A DNA stretch of 64,000 bases from the NCBI RefSeq assembly GCF_016908495.1, contig NZ_JAFBDZ010000001.1, positions 992,001-1,056,000 of the forward strand, in the 5' to 3' direction. This DNA is from Rossellomorea pakistanensis (GTDB lineage Bacteria > Bacillota > Bacilli > Bacillales > Bacillaceae_B). This document shows, one piece after another, positions 9,558 through 19,700 of this stretch (positions are counted from its first letter, which is position 1; each line of letters begins with the position of its first letter). The position numbers and the translations under genes were made by a program. Under the pieces are notes generated by a model. That model worked only from the letters and a program-made list of their open reading frames with translations, ran no database searches and was not told the DNA's origin.

Positions 9558-12059
9558 TTATCCTTGAAGTTTACGTGCCACTCGTTTTCGAGGAACGATG
9601 ACATTAGAAGTTGGTTTTATCTTTCCTCGCTTCTGCACTTCTGCTATTACTTGCGCCTGCTTGGCAATAGTTGTTGCTTCAAATACTTTTCTCTGAGTCA
9701 AATCGATTTCAAACTCCGAACGTATCCTCACAAGGATTTGTGTTGCTAAAATGGATTGACCTCCCACATCTAAAAAGGGATCCTCAACCCCCACAGATTC
9801 TAACTGTAAAACGTCACTCCAAATCGAAACTAATCTTTCTTCAATTTCATTCCGTGGGGCAGCATGATGTCGTTGAATAATCTTTGGCTGAGGAAGGGAT
9901 TGGCGATCAATTTTTCCATTGGCCGTTAATGGGATTTGTTCGAGCGGCATAAAAATTGAAGGAATCATATATTCAGGGAGTTTTTGCTGTAAATAATTCC
10001 TTAAATCTCTTATCAATTGTGAATACCCTGATTTTTTTTGTTCTACTTTGCCTTGTTTGATGTCAATCTTAGTCGTAAAATATGCGACTAATCGTAAATC
10101 AGCTGAGTTAAATTCCTTAGCAACTACTACCGTTTCATGCACATCAGGATGGTTCATTAAAGTTGATTCAATTTCCCCTAACTCAATCCGAAACCCTCGT
10201 ATTTTTACTTGGTGATCCATTCTACCCAAGTACTCTAAGTTGCCATCTTCCACATACCGAACTAAGTCACCTGTGCGATACATTCGTTCATTAGGTTGGT
10301 TACTGAATACATTAGGAATAAATTTTTCTCTCGTAAGTTCTACTCGATTCAAATACCCACGTGCTAAACCAGCCCCACTCAAATACAACTCTCCTGACAC
10401 TCCGATCGGAACAGGATTCAAGTGTTTATCAAGTACATAAGCTTGTGTATTGTGAATTGGGCGACCGATAAAAACGGGTAATTCAGACCCTCGATCTACA
10501 ATGCTGTATGTAGAATACGTTGTATCTTCTGAAGGGCCATATAGATTGAATATCTTCTCAACTGTTTCTACTTCATAAATTTGTTCAACAAGTGCACGCT
10601 TTAATGGTTCGCCACATAAATTCACCGTACGCACTGTTGCAGGAATTCCCTTTATTCTTACCAATTCTCTGATCGCTGATGGCACTGTATTGATTAATGT
10701 TACCTCACTAGCTGCTGGTAGATGAGGGAGTTGTAAAGCATTCTCAGCCAGAATCAATTTTCCACCCATACTCCAGGTGACAAACATTTCAAAAACAGAT
10801 AGATCAAAATTGATTGAAGTAGAGCCTAATACACCAGCGATCTCCTCCGCTGTATATACTTCTTGAGCCCATTGAATGATAGCGATGACGCTACTATGTT
10901 CTACGGCGACGCCTTTCGATTTTCCAGTAGAGCCAGAGGTATAAACAACGTACGCCAACTGATCTCCTTTAATCGAAGCCGAATTAAGAGGAGTATGACT
11001 CCCTGCCTCCATAATTGCATCCCGATCCCGATCCAAGTAAACAACTTCTATTTCATGCTCAACAAAAGATTCTGCCAATGAATCTTGTGTTAATAATACT
11101 TGAGCTTTCGTATCTTCTAAGATATAGGAGAGACGCTCCGTCGCATATGCAGGATCCAATGGTACGTAAGCCCCTCCAGCCTTCAAAATCCCTAAGATCG
11201 CGACCACCATGTCAATCGACCGTTTCATATGAACACCAATCAAGGCTTCAAAACCAATCTCTTTCTGTAATAAATAATTGGCTAATTGGTTTGCGCGTTG
11301 ATCCAGTTCAACATAAGTTAGCCTTTCTTTACCATAAACAATCGCCACCGCATCTGGAGTCCGCCTAACTTGTGCTTCAAACCAATATGGGATACATGGA
11401 CTTTCCGCCGGCTTCGTACTTGCACTATTCCATTCATTTAGCATCTGTGTATATTCTTGTTCGGTAAGCATTGGAATTTGGTCGATTTGGACTTCTGGTT
11501 GATCCAAATAGCCCACGGATAACTGTTGTAAATGTCCTAACATCCGTGTCATCGCAGTTTCTTCAAAATGTTCTTCATGATAGAGTAGTGCTCCTGTCCA
11601 TTCTGTCCCATTTCGCACAATTTCTAGTGTAATTATTTTTTCTTGTCTTAGATCGTTAAGAGAAGAAGGTGTAGAACCAGCAAACGAAGAAGCAGTTTCA
11701 TCTCGGACAAAAAATCCAGTATGAATAACGTTTGGTTTAATCATGCTCGATTCACTTGATCGTAAAGAAATTGACCCATCAAGTTGCTTTTGTAACAACT
11801 TATTGTTCTCTTTGACTTGGTCAGTAAAAGAATTTGTCTTTGAAAAATCAATAGATAACGGAATCACCTTTTCATGACTTCCTTGCATCTCAATTCCAAC
11901 AGTGATATGTTCCATTCCCGTATATCGATAAAATAAGTTAACCCAAGTTGTAAATAAAGTAACTTGAATCTCTATTTGTTCTTTATGACTAAACGAAATA
12001 AGCTTTTCAACAAGCTCGCCTGAAAAACGAAATGACTTACGTTGGCATTTCGTTAACAT
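9558..12059 (-). CDS. NRPS loading protein: partial C, A, T
   Basis: About 833 residues. The start is ATG at 12059 because GGAGGAGGG lies just upstream; an in-frame start 27 bases earlier would sit upstream of this site. The first 200 residues resemble only the C-terminal half of a condensation domain and lack an HHxxxDG motif. A full adenylation domain follows (TSGSTGKSKG, YGPSEDTT, RTGDLVRY, and the Lys of NGKIDR), then a carrier domain (DVGGQSILATQ). This layout suits a chain-initiating module. The pocket code reads DLFNNCLTYK. From memory it is close to DLFNNALTYK reported for Ala/Gly in cyanobacterial synthetases, so Ala or Gly is only a weak guess. It is followed by the giant NRPS after 13 bases. 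Confidence 0.92.
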   Translation of the reverse strand: MLTKCQRKSFRFSGELVEKLISFSHKEQIEIQVTLFTTWVNLFYRYTGMEHITVGIEMQGSHEKVIPLSIDFSKTNSFTDQVKENNKLLQKQLDGSISLRSSESSMIKPNVIHTGFFVRDETASSFAGSTPSSLNDLRQEKIITLEIVRNGTEWTGALLYHEEHFEETAMTRMLGHLQQLSVGYLDQPEVQIDQIPMLTEQEYTQMLNEWNSASTKPAESPCIPYWFEAQVRRTPDAVAIVYGKERLTYVELDQRANQLANYLLQKEIGFEALIGVHMKRSIDMVVAILGILKAGGAYVPLDPAYATERLSYILEDTKAQVLLTQDSLAESFVEHEIEVVYLDRDRDAIMEAGSHTPLNSASIKGDQLAYVVYTSGSTGKSKGVAVEHSSVIAIIQWAQEVYTAEEIAGVLGSTSINFDLSVFEMFVTWSMGGKLILAENALQLPHLPAASEVTLINTVPSAIRELVRIKGIPATVRTVNLCGEPLKRALVEQIYEVETVEKIFNLYGPSEDTTYSTYSIVDRGSELPVFIGRPIHNTQAYVLDKHLNPVPIGVSGELYLSGAGLARGYLNRVELTREKFIPNVFSNQPNERMYRTGDLVRYVEDGNLEYLGRMDHQVKIRGFRIELGEIESTLMNHPDVHETVVVAKEFNSADLRLVAYFTTKIDIKQGKVEQKKSGYSQLIRDLRNYLQQKLPEYMIPSIFMPLEQIPLTANGKIDRQSLPQPKIIQRHHAAPRNEIEERLVSIWSDVLQLESVGVEDPFLDVGGQSILATQILVRIRSEFEIDLTQRKVFEATTIAKQAQVIAEVQKRGKIKPTSNVIVPRKRVARKLQG

Positions 12060-12202
12060 ATTTTCCCTCCTCCGATTGATTTTCATATAAAATTTTTATG
12101 ATTATGAGCAGAGAGGCTGAGGGAATTGCCCATAGTGACTTACTATTGCATCGGTACAGAGGGTCATCCCTCACCCTCGAAGCTGTTGAATGATACAAGT
12201 TT

Positions 12203-12922
12203 TCAATTTATTTTTGCACTTAAGTAGTCATGCGCTTTTTGATTCACTACATCCACAACTTCTTTTGCTTGGTCGTGAAGATAAAAGTGACCACCTTCAA
12301 AAAATTGATACTCGATTTCTTTGGTTGTATAATGATTCCATTCTTCTAGATTGGTAACCAAATGATCCTGTTTTCCATTGAATATTGAGATTTTGCAATG
12401 TAATGGAGTAATCTTATCTTCTGTTGGATAGGTTTCTACCGCTTTCATATCAGCCCGGATGATCGGCAGAAATAAACTGATAAAACCTGGGTCATCTAGT
12501 AACTCTATAGGAGTTCCTCCAAATTGGAAGATCTCCTTCTTTAGCTCCTCATCAGACAATTGGTATCGCTTTTTTTTCGGCGGCTGATTCGGACTAGATC
12601 TTCCTGAGAAAAAAATATGCAATGGACCTTGATTTCCACTTTGGATTAACTTTTTTGAAAGTTCATAGGCAATCAAACTCCCCATACTATGACCAAATAT
12701 CATATAAGGCTTCTGATCAATATCAGGCTGAATAATAGAAAATACATCTTCTACCATATCTACTAAATTAGTAAATAAAGGCTGAGAAAACCGCCTCCCC
12801 CGTCCCGAAAACTCAATCGGAACGAGTTCGATCGCTGCATCCACATACTTCGTCCAACTATGATAGATTTGTGCTGTTCCCCCAGCAAAAGAAAAGCAAT
12901 AAAGTCTTATTTTCCGTTCCAT
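12203..12922 (-). CDS. Type II thioesterase
   Basis: About 239-residue alpha/beta hydrolase of the SrfAD/GrsT type, which removes misprimed acyl groups from carrier proteins. It shows the N-terminal FSFAGGT element, nucleophile motif GHSMGS, the late Asp (GKQDHLV) and the terminal GGHFYL histidine motif. The start is placed at the second Met (12922), 9 bases after AGGAAG; the Met at 12928 would be only about 3 bases from it. It lies in the NRPS operon, about 40 bases after the aminotransferase gene. A gap of about 140 bases with a small GAGGGT/ACCCTC inverted repeat separates it from the next NRPS gene. Confidence 0.92.
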   Translation of the reverse strand: MERKIRLYCFSFAGGTAQIYHSWTKYVDAAIELVPIEFSGRGRRFSQPLFTNLVDMVEDVFSIIQPDIDQKPYMIFGHSMGSLIAYELSKKLIQSGNQGPLHIFFSGRSSPNQPPKKKRYQLSDEELKKEIFQFGGTPIELLDDPGFISLFLPIIRADMKAVETYPTEDKITPLHCKISIFNGKQDHLVTNLEEWNHYTTKEIEYQFFEGGHFYLHDQAKEVVDVVNQKAHDYLSAKIN

Positions 12923-12967
12923 GCTCATTCACTTCCTATTTTAGACAAAACTACTAATCATTTTTAT

Positions 12968-14149
12968 TTAGATATGCCTTTTCACCAATCGAGACAAACG
13001 GGCAATTCCTTCATCAATTTTGTCATGATTATTAAATGAAAAATTCAAACGGATCGATGAAGTAGAAATTTGGTTTTGACCCACGGCAAAGACATTGCCA
13101 GGGAAAAAGGTTACTTTCTCTGTAGTAATCGATTCTCTAAATAGTTCCATTGTGTTAATATATTCAGGGAAACGAACCCAGATAAAAATCCCACTCGTAG
13201 GACTTGTCCAGGATCCAACCTCTCCAAGCCGAGCAGATAAATGATCTAACATACAATTTCTCCGTGAACTATATTCTTGACGTAAATAAAGAAGATGCTT
13301 GGTAAATTCGTCTTTTTGCAGGAAGTTAGCGGCAATTTGTTGAGTTAGCGTTGTAGTATTAATATCAGTTGCTTCTTTTGCAATAGACAACTTTTCGATG
13401 ACCTCCTCGTTTGCAATTATCCATCCCAATCTCAAACCAGGGGCAAGAATCTTAGAAAATGATCCAACATAAAATACCCAATCGGATTGAAAGGATTTGA
13501 TCGCTGGAATCTCAATATCTTCATATTCTAAGAATCCATATGGATCATCCTCAATAATTGGAACTTCATATTCTGCTGCCAATTGAGCCAATCTTTGTCG
13601 CTTTTCTCTACTCAGTGTATAACTGAGTGGATTATGACCACTAGGAATCACATACATACAAGCTGGACGCTCTTCTGTTTGTAATATCTTTTCTACCTGT
13701 TCCACATCAATCCCCATAACTGGATCGGTTGGTACAGTCAAAATTCGTGGTTGAAAAGGTTCTAAGACTTGTAGGAACCCAGTATAGGTCACTTCTTCGG
13801 ACAACACCGTCTTACCAGGATCAAGCAAAAGTCGCGCCAATAAATTGATTCCTTGCTGCGCCCCTGCAGTTAGAAATATTTGTGAAGTACTACAATGAAC
13901 ACCACGTTGACCCATCAACAACTGAATTTGTTGTTTCAATAGTTCCGTTGGAGGAGCATACTGTAGAATATTCGATTGCTGAAGTAACACTTCATTGGCT
14001 GAACGTGCCAGTTGTTCTGTCGGAAAAAACTCTGCATTGGGTAATCCCAAGCCAAAAGAGATATACTCCGAACCACTTGTTAACTCAAGCATATCTTGTA
14101 ATGCAGAACGCTTCGTAAGTTGCGTCCAAGTCGCTAACTGTTGAGCCAC
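12968..14149 (-). CDS. PLP aminotransferase, probable hydroxyphenylglycine transaminase (HpgT role)
   Basis: 393-residue fold-type I aminotransferase similar to the aminotransferase half of MocR proteins and 2-aminoadipate transaminases, but with no N-terminal HTH. Visible motifs are AGAQQGINLL, the PSGHNP loop, EDDPYG (Asp contacting the PLP ring nitrogen), SFSKILAPGLRLG (PLP lysine) and the terminal RLNFSF arginine motif. GTG start at 14149 after GGGGAGAG. It follows the hydroxymandelate synthase gene by 18 bases. By context it would transaminate 4-hydroxyphenylglyoxylate to 4-hydroxyphenylglycine, the HpgT step of glycopeptide clusters. The family assignment is firm; the substrate is inferred from neighbours and could also be an aromatic amino acid donor such as tyrosine. 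Confidence 0.85.
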   Translation of the reverse strand: MAQQLATWTQLTKRSALQDMLELTSGSEYISFGLGLPNAEFFPTEQLARSANEVLLQQSNILQYAPPTELLKQQIQLLMGQRGVHCSTSQIFLTAGAQQGINLLARLLLDPGKTVLSEEVTYTGFLQVLEPFQPRILTVPTDPVMGIDVEQVEKILQTEERPACMYVIPSGHNPLSYTLSREKRQRLAQLAAEYEVPIIEDDPYGFLEYEDIEIPAIKSFQSDWVFYVGSFSKILAPGLRLGWIIANEEVIEKLSIAKEATDINTTTLTQQIAANFLQKDEFTKHLLYLRQEYSSRRNCMLDHLSARLGEVGSWTSPTSGIFIWVRFPEYINTMELFRESITTEKVTFFPGNVFAVGQNQISTSSIRLNFSFNNHDKIDEGIARLSRLVKRHI

Positions 14150-14167
14150 ATGAATCTCTCCCCGTCC

Positions 14168-15292
14168 CTATAAATTTCCTCTTTTTAATTGCTCACGCTC
14201 TATCGCTTCAAATAAAGCCCGAATATTCCCATTTCCGAATCCACTTGAACCTTTTCGTTGAATCACTTCAAAAAAGAGAGTTGGACGATCTTCCATCGGA
14301 TGAGCAAAAATCTGCAAGAGATAACCTTCTTCATCCCGATCAACCAAAATATTAAAATGATTCAACATATCGATGGATTCATCAATCTCACCAACACGTT
14401 CCGGTAACATTTCATAATAAGCATCAGGAGTATAGAGGAATTTAAGACCGTTTTTTTCTAAGTTCTCTACAGACTTGATAATATCTCCTGTTTCAAGCGC
14501 GATATGCCCTACACCTTCCCCTCGGTTATAGTCAATGAACTCACTCACTTGAGATTTCTTTTTACCTGCTGCAGGCTCAACAATTGGAAACTTCACTCGT
14601 GCCGTATCATTTTGCATCGCTTTTGTCATCAAAGAAGAAGTATCCGAGCTTATATCGTCTTTTTCAAATGAATTTAATAAATGAAAACCAAATACTTTTG
14701 TATAATAACTAACCCATTCGTCCATATTTTCTACATTTATGGCAAGATGATCAAACCGAGTTAAGCATGTATCATAGGAAGAAACACTTTGATTTACTTC
14801 TTTAAAGTCCGGGAAAAATACCCCCGCATATTCGGTACGTTCAACTAACGTATGAACCATTTCCCCATAAGTACCAATCCGTGCAATTTTAACTTTTCCA
14901 TATTCATCTTCTATCATTTGTGGTGGTTGGAGCGAAATTCCACCATTTTCAATCGCAGTTTGATAGAGTTTCTCGATCTGTTTAACACGGAAGGCAATAT
15001 CTTTTACACCATCCCCATGTGTATGAACAAACTTCGCTATTGGGTGCTCTGGTTCATATGCAGAAGTAAGTACGAGATTGATCTCTCCTTGCTGTAGTAA
15101 ATATGAACAAACATCACGGGAACCCGTTTCTAGCCCTTTATAGGCAACGATTCGAAAACCAAACAACTTACTATAGTAGAAGACAGCTTGTCTTGCATTA
15201 CCTACTAAAATTTCCACATAATCAATATCCTCGATAGGAAACACATCACTCACAAATTGCTCCGTTTTTAATTCTACTTTTGCATTGCTCAT
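14168..15292 (-). CDS. hmaS: 4-hydroxymandelate synthase (HPPD superfamily)
   Basis: 374-residue non-haem Fe(II) dioxygenase of the vicinal-oxygen-chelate fold. Predicted iron ligands are H182 (FDHLAI), H263 (GHIALE) and E342 (LFFEVIQR). The last helix reads GFGNGNIRALFEAIE. HPPDs have Phe at the position of Ile357 (GNFKALFEAIE). From memory, Ile or a smaller residue there is typical of hydroxymandelate synthases, and replacing that Phe in HPPDs shifts product from homogentisate to hydroxymandelate. Expected reaction: 4-hydroxyphenylpyruvate plus O2 to 4-hydroxymandelate plus CO2. Placement between a hydroxyacid oxidase and an aminotransferase, with no homogentisate catabolism genes nearby, supports Hpg synthesis. 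ATG after GAGGAGG. Confidence 0.87.
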   Translation of the reverse strand: MSNAKVELKTEQFVSDVFPIEDIDYVEILVGNARQAVFYYSKLFGFRIVAYKGLETGSRDVCSYLLQQGEINLVLTSAYEPEHPIAKFVHTHGDGVKDIAFRVKQIEKLYQTAIENGGISLQPPQMIEDEYGKVKIARIGTYGEMVHTLVERTEYAGVFFPDFKEVNQSVSSYDTCLTRFDHLAINVENMDEWVSYYTKVFGFHLLNSFEKDDISSDTSSLMTKAMQNDTARVKFPIVEPAAGKKKSQVSEFIDYNRGEGVGHIALETGDIIKSVENLEKNGLKFLYTPDAYYEMLPERVGEIDESIDMLNHFNILVDRDEEGYLLQIFAHPMEDRPTLFFEVIQRKGSSGFGNGNIRALFEAIEREQLKRGNL

Positions 15293-15326
15293 TTTTCTCC
15301 TCCTCTATTATGTTTATCTTTTCACA

Positions 15327-16685
15327 TCAGAAAATCTTCCCTGGATTTAAAATACTTTTCGGATCAAATATTTCTTTTATTTTTTTCATCCATAACACAG
15401 CATCTCCATGCTCTTCGGTCAGATACTTTCTTTTCCCAAGGCCCACCCCGTGTTCTCCAGTACAAGATCCCCCACGCTCAAGTGCAAAGCGAACGATCAA
15501 CTCATTTACTTTTTCTGCTTTCGCTACTTCCTCTGGAAGAGACATATCGATCGGAAAAACCGCATGATAGTTCCCATCACCAATGTGTCCAAGAATAGCT
15601 CCATGTAGGTCTTCCGCTTGCATCACTTCCCGAGTAAAGATTACTGCTTCTGGTAAAATGGATAAGGGAACACATACATCCGTCGTCATTAATTTCTTCC
15701 CTGGTGCCGATGCCGCTATTGCAAGAGCTGCATGTCGTCTAGCATCCCAGAGTTGATCTCCAAATGCCTTATCAAACGTATGGCTCCATTCACCAGCTCC
15801 CTCCTCTTGGATTATTTCTTTGACTTGTTCCCATTCAGCTAATACAGTACTTTTCCATCCGCTTAACTCTAAAAATAAGGTTGGCTTTGCTACATATTTC
15901 GTTAGTTTGTATGAATTGATCGCCTGAATCGTATATTCATCTACTAACTCAATCTTACTGGGTTGAATCGAACGGTATAGCATTCGATTTGCAGCATTAC
16001 AAGCCTTTTTCAAATCAGGAAAAACCACTTTCGCATAAAGAAATTCCTCTGGTGTCCCGTATACTTGTAAAGTAAGCTCTGTAAATACTGCGAGAGTTCC
16101 TTCTGATCCTGCTAGTAGATGGGTTAAGTTATAACCTGCTGAAGATTTTTTGGCCAAACTCCCAGTGTGAATGAATGAGCCATCTGCTAAAATGGCTTCC
16201 ATTCCTAAAATTTGTTCTCTCATCATTCCATAACGAACTGCACTACAACCGCTAGCATTGGTAGCTACCATACCTCCCAATGTTGCATCTACTCCCGGAT
16301 CAACCGGAAAAAAGAGTCCATATTTCTTCAGCTCTTGATTTAGTTGAATTCTCGTCACACCCGGTTCCACCCGTACAGCAAAATCATCTTCTCTAATCTC
16401 TAAGATTCGGTTCATGTGGGTGAAATTTAAGCTTATCCCTCCTTGGATGGGAACTACTTGTCCTTCTACACTTGTACCTAATCCAAAAGGCACGATGGGA
16501 CAACCTATACGATTGGCATAAGCCACAATCTTTCTTAATTCTTCTTTATTCTTTGGGTAGAGGACCACATCAGGCAAATGTTGCTCATGATAAGAAGTAA
16601 AATCCTGACTGTGCTGCTGACGGATAGCCACACTAGTGTTTATTCGTTTAGGGTCACATATGATTTTCATCAGATATTCTAACAT
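15327..16685 (-). CDS. FAD-linked 2-hydroxyacid oxidase (GlcD type), probable hydroxymandelate oxidase
   Basis: 452-residue VAO/PCMH-type flavoprotein. FAD-binding segments PFGLGTSVEGQVVP, PGVTRIQLN and DATLGGMVATNASG are visible, as are GSEGTLAVF and the C-terminal GHIGDGNYHAVF histidine motif, NELIVRFALERGGSCTGEHG and LNPGKIF. Family members oxidise D-lactate, glycolate or 2-hydroxyglutarate. Here it lies between the KS-reductase and hydroxymandelate synthase genes, so its likely job is 4-hydroxymandelate to 4-hydroxyphenylglyoxylate. Actinomycete clusters use an FMN-dependent glycolate-oxidase-fold enzyme for this step, so this would be a non-homologous replacement. A paralogue sits at 50.5 kb. 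ATG at 16685, 12 bases after AAGGAG; a second ATG lies five codons on. Confidence 0.85.
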   Translation of the reverse strand: MLEYLMKIICDPKRINTSVAIRQQHSQDFTSYHEQHLPDVVLYPKNKEELRKIVAYANRIGCPIVPFGLGTSVEGQVVPIQGGISLNFTHMNRILEIREDDFAVRVEPGVTRIQLNQELKKYGLFFPVDPGVDATLGGMVATNASGCSAVRYGMMREQILGMEAILADGSFIHTGSLAKKSSAGYNLTHLLAGSEGTLAVFTELTLQVYGTPEEFLYAKVVFPDLKKACNAANRMLYRSIQPSKIELVDEYTIQAINSYKLTKYVAKPTLFLELSGWKSTVLAEWEQVKEIIQEEGAGEWSHTFDKAFGDQLWDARRHAALAIAASAPGKKLMTTDVCVPLSILPEAVIFTREVMQAEDLHGAILGHIGDGNYHAVFPIDMSLPEEVAKAEKVNELIVRFALERGGSCTGEHGVGLGKRKYLTEEHGDAVLWMKKIKEIFDPKSILNPGKIF

Positions 16686-16716
16686 CTCTTACTTATTCTC
16701 CTTCGGTAACAACCAG

Positions 16717-19700
16717 TTAGATAAATTGGACCTCAATACAATGATCTAGTATTTTTTTCAATTGATCTTGATTTGGCTTTCTCCAAACTAATCCAAATTG
16801 CTTCAATAACCACTCTGTTTTATCTGAAAGCATAACAAAGTGAGTACGCTCTTCTTCTTCTAGTTCCTCAAAGAAACCAAAATGAAGTAATAGATTATGA
16901 ATATAAGGACCAAAATGCTCATCTGTATAGTTATCACTCATAAAGTCAATAAATTCTCCATAAGGAGCCACTTTCACGGATAAACCAGATGATTTTGCTG
17001 CTTCGCCTAGTTCATAGAAAGAGGTTTTATCTAAATTCATCAGATGGTAAGTTTCATTACTTAAATGTTCTCTATTAAATAGTAGACATATACTACGGCT
17101 GACAAAGTCAATATAGGTAAAATCAATCTCACCATGACTACTATCAGGGAAAATATTCATTTTGATCATGGATTGGATAATGGTATACAATCCATTGTCT
17201 TCTATATTTTCTTGAAATTTACCCGTTTCAGAATGACACATAATATTACCAACCCTGTAAATATTACAGATTAATCCCTGATTTCTTGCTTCCACAATCA
17301 GTTTTTCTGCTTCAAATTTACTCTCACCATATGGATGGCCTACTTCTTGACCGATATCATGATCGTATTCTGTAAACACAATACATTTGCGATCTTGTAT
17401 TTTTCCTTTGGAAACAGCTGTAGTCGAAATAAAGTTGATATCTTTTGGTTTTTGTTCATGAGCAAATCGGATAATACGCTTCGTACCATTTACATTTAAC
17501 TCTTCAAATTCTGAGTAATCACCAAAATGTTTCACTGTCGCTGCAGAGTGGATGATACAATCTATAGTCCCAGCGAGAGAATCATATTCTTCATCTATCA
17601 AACCGAACCTGTCATGTACTAGATCTCCATTTACAATGGTGACTCGATTTCGATCAAAAGAATTATATCCAAAATAATACTCCCATTTATTTGCTAACCG
17701 CGCTTCGGCTTCTGCTTTTGTCTTTCCTCTGACAAGGACATGGAGATGACTGTTTGACTCTTTTAGTAAATCGTTTAACAAGTGAATACCTAAGTATCCT
17801 GTAGCACCTGTCAAGAAAATATTGGAATAATTTTTCACCTGTGTAAGATCTAAGCGTTCCAATTCCTTATATTGCGCCTCATATTTATTTGTTTCTTCCC
17901 GAATAAATCGTTGCATTTCTGTAGTAATCATAGATGGTGACTGTGAACTCTTCTTTAATTTCTCTAGCTTCACTTCAGGGCTATCTAATTGTTCTTTGAT
18001 ATTTTTAGCAAGTTGATAGATTGATCGATAGGTGAATATATCATTAAGAGTCACTTGATATTTTTTATGGAGCTTCGAAACTAATTGAATCGCAATAAAT
18101 GAGTCTCCGCCTAGATCAAAGAAATCTTCATGGATATTCACCACCTTTAGGCCCAATATATTTTGCCAAACAACTGCGATCTCCTGCTCATTTTTACTAT
18201 AGTTGTTATCTTCTCTACCAGTCAGTTCAACAGATTGTAAAGGTGATTCAGATTCATTTGGTAGAAACTTCTTAAATGTACCTAACCACTTCTCTACCTT
18301 CATCTTCGTTGTTGAATCTAAGCTTTCTTGTTCTTCTAAGTAACCTGCTACCTCCTGATAGGTTTGTAACAACTCCGGATCTGTCATATTGATTGCGGAC
18401 GTTTCAGGAATATCAATCCAACATTTAACGTGATCAAATGGATAGGTTGGAAGTGACACTTTGTGTGGGGATTGTTTACTATATAGCTTCTCCCAATCAA
18501 TATCTGCTCCTTTTACATATAAGTCTGCGATTTTTATAAGTAAACTCTCTTTCTCTGTGTCGGTTCCAAGAACTTGTTCGACATACTGACTCGCTTCTTC
18601 AGTTTCAAATGAATGAGTTGTATGTTGGTAATAAACATTTTTTTCAGTTTCTTCCCAACCATCCTGAGCTAGTTTCATTAATTTACATTGAAGTTCCCGT
18701 AAATCATTCACAATCAAAGCTATACGATGTGGATAATGCCCTCTTCCTGTACTAGCTGTATAACAGATATCACTTAGACTTACCTGTTTACTCTGTTCCT
18801 GGGTAAGATCACGTAGATAGTCAATCAGCAACAGGTGTAATGATGTTTCTGTTTTAGTGGAAAGTGTAAATACATGAGGATCTCTTTGTACTACCTCATT
18901 CCCTTCCCTTTGTGGAGCCTCTTCCAACACAATGTGACAGTTGGTTCCACTCATCCCAAAAGAACTTACTCCACAAAGACGTGGCTTTCCATCCGTTTCC
19001 CAATCAGTCAATTGATCATTGATATAGAGAGGTGATTCCTCAAAAGAAATATTTTGATTAGGTTTATGGAAATGTAAGCTAGCCGGGATTTTCCTATGTT
19101 GTAAACTTAACGCAGCTTTAATGACCCCTGTTATACCAGCCAAACAGTAAGTATGGGCATAGTTAGATTTTACTGAACCAATTGCACAAAATTGTTTCTT
19201 ATCTGTGTAACGTTGAAATGCATTAGTAATTCCCGAAATCTCAATTGGATCACCCAATTGGGTTGCTGTTCCATGAGCTTCAATATAAGAGATGTGTTCT
19301 GGATTGATACCTGCATCTTTCCACGCTTCTACAATAACGGCTTCTTGTGTGATCGGATTAGGAGCAGTTACGCTAATCGCACGTCCATCATTATTGGATG
19401 CACTTCCTTTAATAACCGCATAAATATGATCATGATCTCGAATCGCTTTACTTAACGGCTTAAAGATCAAGGCTGCAGAACCCTCACCCAATGTGGTTCC
19501 ATCCGAATTATCCGCAAAGGTTCGCGTCCGACCATCAGATGATTCCATGCCCACGCGAGATCCAATATCAATCGGAAGCAAATTAATCTTAATGGCACCC
19601 ACAATCGCCTGATCCATCTGACCATTACGTAACATTTGTACCGCTACATTGACCGCACTAAGTGAAGAAGAACAAGAAGTATCAATCAACATCGTAGGTC

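Noticed and set aside
14168..15292. Ordinary HPPD of tyrosine catabolism
   Set aside because: Ile at the diagnostic Phe position, placement inside an NRPS operon between an oxidase and an aminotransferase, and no homogentisate pathway genes nearby.
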